From Steroidobacter gossypii (GTDB lineage Bacteria; Pseudomonadota; Gammaproteobacteria; Steroidobacterales; Steroidobacteraceae), in assembly GCF_016801985.1 (NCBI RefSeq), contig NZ_JAEVLS010000001.1, forward strand, positions 620,001 through 684,000: a stretch of 64,000 bases of DNA. The letters run 5' to 3'. This document shows positions 58,026-64,000 of this stretch, piece after piece. The position numbers were made by a program, and so were the translations under genes. Position 1 is the stretch's first letter. Every line of letters begins with the position of its first letter. The notes under the pieces are model-generated. The model ran no database searches. It saw nothing but the letters and a program-made list of their open reading frames with translations, and had not been told where the DNA came from.

Positions 58026-59765
58026 TCAGAACAACTCGCCCGCCGGGCCGGGCAGCATCTGCGAGCGCACCAGCGGAACCGGCGGACCGCCGTACGACAG
58101 GAACTCGTCGTTGAATTGTTTCCACGCCTGACGACCGCCGCGGCTGCCGGCCCAATCGTCACGCAGCTTGCGAATCATCAGTTTGCCCATCGTGTAGTTC
58201 AAATAACCGGGATCGTAGGTGCCACGCGCCGCCTGCTGGCGAGCGTTGCCGGCATCCTGGAACGCCTTTTCTTTGAACATCTGCTCGCACTGAGCCACCG
58301 TCATGCCCTGCGTGTGCAGCCCGACGGCGCACATGTAACGAACGTTTCGCAGCAGCGCGTTCAACAATTGACCGACATGCAGCTCCGGCTGGGTGGCCGC
58401 GATGCCGTGCTCGATCATGAGCTCCTCGCTGTAGTGGGCCCAGCCTTCGGCGAACGCATAGCCGACGAACAATTGTCCGAAGCGCCATGACGAGCGGTTC
58501 GAGTGCAGGAACTGCAGGAAATGACCCGGCCAGACTTCGTGGATTGAAGTGAACATCAGATCGGCCTTGCCGGGCACGTACGCTTCCTGCTCGGCCCTGG
58601 ACCAGTTCGGGTCCGGCGGCGCGATGTAATAGACCGAGGGCAGCTCTTTCTCGAACGCACCGGGGATATTGATGTATGCGAAATTCTGGCGGCGATACGC
58701 CGGCGCTTCCTCCACCTTGGCCTCTTCAATGCCCGGGATGCTGACGATGTCGTGATCGAGGAGGAACTTTCTAAGGGTTTCGAGCTGCGCCCGTGCGCCA
58801 GCCACCGCGCCGCCTTCCGGCTTGTCGGCGTTCATGCGCGCCACGCACTCCTCGATCTTTGCACCCGGAGCAAAACGTTTGCAGGCTTCGTTCAAGGCCG
58901 CCAGATTGCGCTCCAGATCGGCGCGACCGATGGCTTCGATCCTGTCCAGCGGCACATCGACATTCTCTGTCATGCGCAACATCGCGGCGAAGCGCTCGGG
59001 CCCGAGCGCATAAGCGTCGTTGGCGTTGGCGCGCTGTGATTCGAGCCACCTGGCGAATTCCTCGATCGCCTTGGCCGCCGGTTCGATCGCCTCGGCCAGC
59101 TCCTTTTTCAGCTCCTCCGGCACCTCCGCGAACGCCTGCGGCACGTCGTTGCGATAGAACTCGGCGAAACCGCCGTAGCTCTTGACGCTGAAATCGACGA
59201 ACGTGCGCGGCAACGGCAGTTCCAGATTCGATTTGATGTGATTCAACGCGCCGGGCACCTGTTTCACATAGGCAATGAACGCGCGCGCACGCTGATCCGC
59301 CGGCGCGTACGGCGTGTTCACATAGGTGCTCGGATCGAGACCGGCGTTGAGATACCAAGCCGGATTGGTGAACGGCTGCCGCGCTTCGCGCAGGTAGAAC
59401 AGATCGTTATCGATGCGGCTCACCACGTAGTCGCGCTGGAAGCGCTCCTCGGGCATCAGGCTGTCGTCATCGAAGCCGACCGCTCGGGCGCGCATCTGCT
59501 CCAGGCGCGCGATCTCCTTCTTGATGCCTTCGGCGCTCCAGTCGGGCATCTGGCCGTCGAATTCGTGCCGGCCCTGCCACACCGCGAAGCTCGGATTGGC
59601 GCGAAAATAACTTTCGACGAAATCGTCGACGTACTTGGTCCATTCGACATTGACCACCGGCGCGGGCGGCTCGGTGGCGCGCGTGTTGGGCTGCTGGGAG
59701 CGATCGCATCCGGCCAGTGCGGCCAGCACCATGACGATGCACAGAGTGCGATGTAAACCTGCCAT
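58026..59765 (-). CDS. DUF885 family lipoprotein, putative metallopeptidase
   Basis: This 579-residue protein begins with a lipoprotein signal peptide ending LAALAGC, with the lipidated Cys20 followed by Asp. DUF885 proteins are predicted zinc peptidases or carboxypeptidases; the metal motif HEVWPGH at 409-415 is intact, and EGWAHYSEEL further on supplies a likely third ligand. The long helical body and the end LNYTMGKLMIRKLRDDWAG are family traits. GAGGA eight bases upstream supports the ATG at 59765. It is 103 bases downstream of a TonB-dependent receptor gene on the same strand, so it may process the peptide-like substrate the receptors import. Confidence 0.9.
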   Translation of the reverse strand: MAGLHRTLCIVMVLAALAGCDRSQQPNTRATEPPAPVVNVEWTKYVDDFVESYFRANPSFAVWQGRHEFDGQMPDWSAEGIKKEIARLEQMRARAVGFDDDSLMPEERFQRDYVVSRIDNDLFYLREARQPFTNPAWYLNAGLDPSTYVNTPYAPADQRARAFIAYVKQVPGALNHIKSNLELPLPRTFVDFSVKSYGGFAEFYRNDVPQAFAEVPEELKKELAEAIEPAAKAIEEFARWLESQRANANDAYALGPERFAAMLRMTENVDVPLDRIEAIGRADLERNLAALNEACKRFAPGAKIEECVARMNADKPEGGAVAGARAQLETLRKFLLDHDIVSIPGIEEAKVEEAPAYRRQNFAYINIPGAFEKELPSVYYIAPPDPNWSRAEQEAYVPGKADLMFTSIHEVWPGHFLQFLHSNRSSWRFGQLFVGYAFAEGWAHYSEELMIEHGIAATQPELHVGQLLNALLRNVRYMCAVGLHTQGMTVAQCEQMFKEKAFQDAGNARQQAARGTYDPGYLNYTMGKLMIRKLRDDWAGSRGGRQAWKQFNDEFLSYGGPPVPLVRSQMLPGPAGELF

Positions 59766-59821
59766 TCCCAGTCCTCGCGACAAGTGAGCGGGCAATGATA
59801 ACCGCTCAGCGTCGGCTGGGG

Positions 59822-59847
59822 GACGCCGGCGCGGCTGCGCCGGCGTC
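59822..59847 (-). terminator. Perfect hairpin after the TonB receptor gene
   Basis: GACGCCGGCGC (59822-59832) and GCGCCGGCGTC (59837-59847) form a perfect 11-base stem with a four-base loop. It lies 21 bases downstream of the receptor stop on the minus strand and before the DUF885 gene. It is followed by C's rather than T's, so it may attenuate rather than end transcription. Confidence 0.55.
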
Positions 59848-59868
59848 AATCAGCAATTTTTACGTTGT

Positions 59869-62280
59869 TCAGAAATCCATCCGCAGCGACACGCCGTAAG
59901 TGCGCGGCATGTTGGTGAGATAACCGACGCGGGCGCGAGTGCCTCGCTCACGATCCAGCGACAGGAACGCGCGCTCGTCCCACAGATTGTTGACGAAGGC
60001 CGCTGCCTCCCACGAGCCGGAGCGCACACCGAAGCGCAGATTTCCGAGCTCGTAGCTGGGCAGCTCCGGATCGTACGTAAACTGCGTGATGGTGGGCGCA
60101 CCGAACATGAAGAACCCCGGCGCTCCAGGACAACCGACGCAGCCGGTCGGCGGCTCCTGATCGGCCAGCTGGGTGTAGGAAGAGCCGACCACCTGGAACG
60201 TGAGATTCACGAAGCCCTCCAGCGTGTTCGACAACGCCCAGTTGTATGTGGCGCTGGCCGCGGCCTGGAACTCGGGCGAGGTCGGCAGACGGTTGCCGTC
60301 GATGATGCCGGCGATCGGCTGGCCGATGGCGCTCAAGCGAGTCTCGGTGATCTCCGCCTGTACATAGGTCGCGGACACTCCCAAGTCCCAGTGCTCGTCG
60401 GGCCGCGCGAACAGCTCGAGCTCCGCGCCGACCGCTTCCGCCTGCGCATTGAGCACGATGCGCGACGAGCACGAGCCCGCATCCGCGATCACCTGCAGGT
60501 CGTCGATGTCCGAGTAGAACACGGCGGCGTTGAAGGTGATGCGTCGATCCGCCAGCAAGGTCTTGGCGCCGAGCTCGTAGTTCAACACCTTCTCGTCATC
60601 GAACGTCGGCTGGCCGCTGTACGTGATGAGATCGTCGTCGCCGCAAAGCTCGACGTTGAGCGGATCGTTGATGCCGCCCAGCCGGAAGCCGCGCGCCACT
60701 TGCGCGGTCAGCAGTATGTCCTCGTTGGGCTCGAACGAAAGAATCACGCGCGGCGAAAAGCCGTCCGAACTGGTCTCGCCCGGCTGCCGGGTGTAGCCCA
60801 CGTCCGCGAACACGCCGGCGAATGTCAGGAAACGTTCTTCTTCGAAATCGTAGTAGCGCAAGCCACCGGTGAGTGACCACTGCTCGTTGAAGTGCCAGGT
60901 GCCTTCGCCGAACAGTGCGAACTGCTGAAAGTCATACGGCACTTGTGAGAAATAGGGCGTGTTGGGCGGCGCGTTGTAGCCGACGCTGGTGCGCCTGCCG
61001 AGCCGTGTCAGCAAGTCGTCGTAGCCGGGCGTGGGCAGGTTCTGGCCGTAGTCGCGATCGATGTCCTGATAGAACGCGCCGACCAGCCATTCGAATGCGC
61101 CGCCGCCATCCGAAGCCAGACGCAATTCCTGGCTGAAGGATTTCAGCGAGGTGGTGTCGTAGAGCGGTGAGTTCAGGCGCACGTCGGCGGGAGTGGCGAT
61201 GCCTCGGCCGTCGTCCAGCGACAGGGTGACGCTGCCGGTCAGCTGGCTCGCATCGCGCAACACCACCACATCGCGATCGGTGTACGAGCTGATGGAGGTC
61301 AAGGTCAAACCGCCCAGACCGAACTCCAGTTTCAGATCGGCCAGTGTGAACTCATCGTCGATGCCTTCGCGGATTTGCGTCACCTGGCCGCGCTCTCCCG
61401 GATTCACCGGCGGCTGTTCGGTCGTGAATGGATTGCCGAGGATGTTATAGACATCGATGCGCGGATAGCCGTCCGTTTCGAGCTTCTGATAAACGATGCG
61501 CGGCGTGATCGAGATGGTTTCGCTGGGTTGAATCAGCAGCGCAACGCGCGCGCCGCTCTTCTCGCCGCTATTCACATCCTCTCGCACTGCGCGGCCCGGA
61601 TAATAGGAGTCGATGAAACCCGCCATCTCGTTGTAATAGCCGACCAGGCGCAGCGCCGTCGTCTGGCCCATGGGCGCATTGATCATGCCCTTGATGCCAC
61701 CGCCCCAATCGGTGTCGGTGCCGGTGTAGCCACCGACTTCGACCGCGCCTTCGAACTCGCCCAACTGCGGCTGACGTGTGATGTAACGCACCGTGCCGGC
61801 CGAGGAGCCCGCGCCGAACAATGTTCCTTGCGGACCTCGCAACACTTCGAAACGTTCCAGATCGAACAGATCCAGGTCGGGCGTGAACAGCGCCACCGAA
61901 ATGGCCGACTCGTCCAGGTACACCCCGACCGACTCTTTCACGCCGGGCTGATCGCGCACCACCTGTCCGGCGCTGATGCCGCGGATGGCGACCTGGCTCT
62001 GACCGGGCCCGAGATCCGTGATGGTCAAACCGGCGAAGTTGCGCGACAGCTCGACGATATTGGCCGAGCCGGAATTGCGGATCTGTTCTTCGCTGGCCGC
62101 CGCGACGGAGAACGGCACATCCTGCAACGCCGTCGCACGCTTCTGTGCGGTGACGATGATTTCGGCGATGAGCTTTTGGTCCGCTTCGGCCGGCGTCGCT
62201 GCCGCGGCCACTCGCGGAGTCATCACCAATCCCAAGGCAAACGCCACCGCGCCCAAGATCACGACATTGTGCTTGTTCAT
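59869..62280 (-). CDS. TonB-dependent outer-membrane receptor
   Basis: This 803-residue active-uptake receptor has a signal peptide (about 1-28, ending RVAAAATP). A TonB box-like segment (AEIIVTAQKRATALQDVPFS) leads into the plug domain (about 45-165; LSRNFAGLTITDLGPGQSQV, LFDLERFEVLRGPQGTLFGA). A 22-strand barrel ends RTYGVSLRMDF with terminal Phe. The plug phrase with VAIRGI and VLRGPQGTLFG is typical of the IroN/FecA-like class abundant in Steroidobacter, Sphingomonas and Caulobacter relatives. The ligand is unknown. It lies 33 bases after another TonB receptor gene on the same strand. Confidence 0.93.
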   Translation of the reverse strand: MNKHNVVILGAVAFALGLVMTPRVAAAATPAEADQKLIAEIIVTAQKRATALQDVPFSVAAASEEQIRNSGSANIVELSRNFAGLTITDLGPGQSQVAIRGISAGQVVRDQPGVKESVGVYLDESAISVALFTPDLDLFDLERFEVLRGPQGTLFGAGSSAGTVRYITRQPQLGEFEGAVEVGGYTGTDTDWGGGIKGMINAPMGQTTALRLVGYYNEMAGFIDSYYPGRAVREDVNSGEKSGARVALLIQPSETISITPRIVYQKLETDGYPRIDVYNILGNPFTTEQPPVNPGERGQVTQIREGIDDEFTLADLKLEFGLGGLTLTSISSYTDRDVVVLRDASQLTGSVTLSLDDGRGIATPADVRLNSPLYDTTSLKSFSQELRLASDGGGAFEWLVGAFYQDIDRDYGQNLPTPGYDDLLTRLGRRTSVGYNAPPNTPYFSQVPYDFQQFALFGEGTWHFNEQWSLTGGLRYYDFEEERFLTFAGVFADVGYTRQPGETSSDGFSPRVILSFEPNEDILLTAQVARGFRLGGINDPLNVELCGDDDLITYSGQPTFDDEKVLNYELGAKTLLADRRITFNAAVFYSDIDDLQVIADAGSCSSRIVLNAQAEAVGAELELFARPDEHWDLGVSATYVQAEITETRLSAIGQPIAGIIDGNRLPTSPEFQAAASATYNWALSNTLEGFVNLTFQVVGSSYTQLADQEPPTGCVGCPGAPGFFMFGAPTITQFTYDPELPSYELGNLRFGVRSGSWEAAAFVNNLWDERAFLSLDRERGTRARVGYLTNMPRTYGVSLRMDF

Positions 62281-62313
62281 GAATCCCCCCCCCTGTTCGA
62301 ACGACGCCGCGCT

Positions 62314-64000
62314 TTAGAATTTGAGCGCGGCTCTGGCATGGAAGAATCGGCCGGGCACCGGGTACAGCGTGCCGTCGTAGTTATTGAGATCGCAGCTCAG
62401 GCACGGCGGTGGATCTTCGTCCAGCACGTTGTTGACGCCGATGGCCAGCTGCAGTTGTCGATCGAAGGCAGCCGGGGTCCAGCTCACCCGCAGGTCTGTG
62501 TAGACCTTGCTCTCCATTTCGTTGGTCAGCCGCACCGGATCGGAGCACAACTGCTCGGTCAAGTCGTTGTCGATCACCGACTGCGGACAGATCTCGGTGA
62601 GATCGCTCAGGTACCGCAACGTGAGCGAAGTGACGAAATCGTTGAGCAGCCAGTCCGCACTCAGCGTCGACTTGTAACGGACGTAGCCGCGGATCGGCGA
62701 GCCCACTTCCGTGCCGGCCCGCTCCGTCGCCACCAGCCCGCTGGTGCCAAGGGTGAATTCCTTGTAGCCCGCCAGATAAGTGTTGGCCCACTGGAAGCGG
62801 AACGAGCCCACCCCGCCGAGCTCGGCCGTCGCCAATGTGAACGTCCAGTCGAAGCCGTCGGTTTCGATGCGGCCGATGTTGGTGAGCTGGTTGGCGAACG
62901 CGGTGATCGAGCCGCCCGGCCCGCGCACGATGCCGCCGCAGAACAACGGGTCGAGCGTATTCACGCAATTGGTCAGCAGCGTTTGCGCCGTCAACGCCTG
63001 GATCGCGTCGTCGAGCTCGATGTCGTAGTAATTGACGTCGAAGGTGAGATCGTCGATCCAGCCTGCGTTCCTGGCCCACGTCGGGCTGTAAGTGAAGCCG
63101 ATATTGCGCGTCTCCGACGTCTCCGGCACCAGGTTCTCGTTGCCGCCGGTCTGCACACTGATCTGTTGATTGATCTGCGTGAACGTGGTCGGCACTCCCA
63201 GGGCCGCGCAGTTGGCGCGTACGGTGGCCGAAGGGTTGGCGGAGTAGTTGGAACAGGGATCGTTGATGTTGCTGTCGAAGCGCGAGCCGGTGTTGAACAG
63301 CTCACCGATGTTCGGCGCGCGGAAGCCTTCGGCATAGCTGGCGCGTATCGCCAGATCGTCGATCGCTCGCCAATAGATGCCGCCCTTGAACACTTCGTCG
63401 CGACCGATGCGGTCGTAGTCGGACGAGCGCACGGCCGCCGACAATTCCAATCGGCGCACGGCCGGCAGATCGGCAAGTATCGGCGCACGCAACTCGAGAT
63501 ATGCTTCGCGCACTCGAGTGTCACCAGCCGTCGGCGCCGCCGGCACGTCGGCTGTCTCGCCCGCCTGCACGGTGGCGTCGGGCGTGAACGAACCTTCCTC
63601 TTTGCGATATTCGAAGCCCAGCGCGTATGCGAACGGCCCCGCCGGCAGATCGAACAGATCGCCGCTGACGTTGGCGATGATGTCGTTGAGCTCCTGTTCG
63701 CTCTGGTCGTTCTGCGTGAACGTGACCCAGTCGAGCATTTCCTGGGTGATGCTGCCGCTGCCATCGGGCCCCATGCCGCCAAAGATGTTGAACGGCACGC
63801 AGCCCGGCACGGCGACACACGCAGCTTCTGGCCCGAGCGCCAGCGCCAGCTTGCGCGCATTGAAGATGTTGTGGCCTTGCTGCGAGGCGTTGTTACGACC
63901 CCAATTCAAGCTCACGTCCCAGAAGATGGGCCGATCGGCGAATTGCAACTCACCGCTCAGGCTGCCCGAAATCATCCAGGTGTCCACCGTTTGATCGAAG
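62314..64000 (-). CDS. TonB-dependent receptor, N-terminus beyond the window
   Basis: Only the last 562 codons are inside the window; the frame is open to base 64000 (Phe-Asp-Gln-Thr before the visible GTG at 63987), so the signal peptide, TonB box and plug are missing. The barrel part shows YAEGFRAPNIGELFNTGSRF, NLVPETSETRNIGFTYSPTW and the C-terminal block QLAIGVNNVLDEDPPPC, ending RFFHARAALKF. Cysteine pairs in extracellular loops (DPCSNYSANPSATVRANCAA, TNCVNTLDPLFCGG, PPCLSCD) resemble receptors for peptides or plant-derived ligands. It is the first visible gene of a leftward set with a second receptor and a DUF885 peptidase. Confidence 0.92.
   Translation of the reverse strand, partial: FDQTVDTWMISGSLSGELQFADRPIFWDVSLNWGRNNASQQGHNIFNARKLALALGPEAACVAVPGCVPFNIFGGMGPDGSGSITQEMLDWVTFTQNDQSEQELNDIIANVSGDLFDLPAGPFAYALGFEYRKEEGSFTPDATVQAGETADVPAAPTAGDTRVREAYLELRAPILADLPAVRRLELSAAVRSSDYDRIGRDEVFKGGIYWRAIDDLAIRASYAEGFRAPNIGELFNTGSRFDSNINDPCSNYSANPSATVRANCAALGVPTTFTQINQQISVQTGGNENLVPETSETRNIGFTYSPTWARNAGWIDDLTFDVNYYDIELDDAIQALTAQTLLTNCVNTLDPLFCGGIVRGPGGSITAFANQLTNIGRIETDGFDWTFTLATAELGGVGSFRFQWANTYLAGYKEFTLGTSGLVATERAGTEVGSPIRGYVRYKSTLSADWLLNDFVTSLTLRYLSDLTEICPQSVIDNDLTEQLCSDPVRLTNEMESKVYTDLRVSWTPAAFDRQLQLAIGVNNVLDEDPPPCLSCDLNNYDGTLYPVPGRFFHARAALKF

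Noticed and set aside
1-64000. CRISPR arrays, tRNA or rRNA genes, insertion sequences, integrases, phage genes
   Set aside because: None seen: no regularly spaced direct repeats, transposase or integrase motifs, or recognisable cloverleaf or rRNA sequence. Short tRNA genes could be missed by eye.

Overview
The window is a dense, GC-rich bacterial chromosome segment with short intergenic gaps. I saw no rRNA, tRNA, insertion sequence, integrase or CRISPR array. The gene content fits a gammaproteobacterium: a DUF2058 protein, RsuA and RsmC-like rRNA modification enzymes, a CstA-YbdD pair, an LpxO-like lipid A hydroxylase, a PBP7-type D,D-peptidase and a YgiM-like SH3 protein. The RoxA-like cytochrome, large TonB receptors and the SSF-type hybrid kinase suggest the Steroidobacter/Nevskiales/Xanthomonadales neighbourhood. 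That placement is inference from gene families, not from a marker gene.

Layout. 1-8 kb: an RND efflux adaptor cut by the left edge, a MATE exporter, a D,D-peptidase, one or two tiny ORFs, a DUF1428 protein, a glutathione transferase and a secreted S15-type hydrolase. 8-10.5 kb: a lipoprotein with a beta-propeller-like body, translationally coupled to a probable beta-barrel protein. 10.6-18 kb: a carbon-uptake and sensing block, with a DcaP-type outer-membrane channel, an MHS/MFS permease, a LuxR-type response regulator and a 1167-residue SSF-transporter/PAS/kinase/receiver hybrid. It resembles the CrbS-CrbR (MxtR-ErdR) system known to control acetate and pyruvate use. 18-23 kb: a small tail-anchored protein, a 7TM diguanylate cyclase and, divergent from it, the RoxA-like cytochrome.

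22.9-32 kb is mostly metabolism and housekeeping: transaldolase, LpxO-like enzyme, DUF2058 protein, AraC regulator, an overlapping aminotransferase-methyltransferase-pseudouridine synthase operon and a ketopantoate reductase. 32-43 kb holds a FAH-family enzyme, a two-domain glyoxalase-like protein with a histone H1-like tail, a Tat-exported phosphatase, cstA-ybdD, a molybdopterin dehydrogenase pair, bactofilin with a zinc-ribbon partner, a SixA-like phosphatase and a DUF1993 protein.

43-50 kb carries a leftward group: a MacB/LolD-like ABC exporter (ATPase and two permeases), an alpha/beta-hydrolase fused to a LuxR DNA-binding domain, and a ferritin-like diiron protein, followed by an MFS transporter. 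50-54.2 kb: DoxX, a WYL regulator with a perfect palindrome upstream, pyrophosphatase, adenine phosphoribosyltransferase, a redoxin and the YgiM-like protein. 54.6-64 kb: a secreted phosphoesterase, a compact aspartokinase/homoserine dehydrogenase-like fusion with a GNAT enzyme, and a leftward set of two TonB-dependent receptors plus a DUF885 lipoprotein peptidase, the first receptor cut by the right edge.

The strongest candidates for something little described are the glyoxalase/H1-tail fusion, the compact AK-HSD-like protein with its GNAT neighbour, the ABC exporter/hydrolase-LuxR/diiron group, and the RoxA-like cytochrome with a third, CX3CH heme-like motif.
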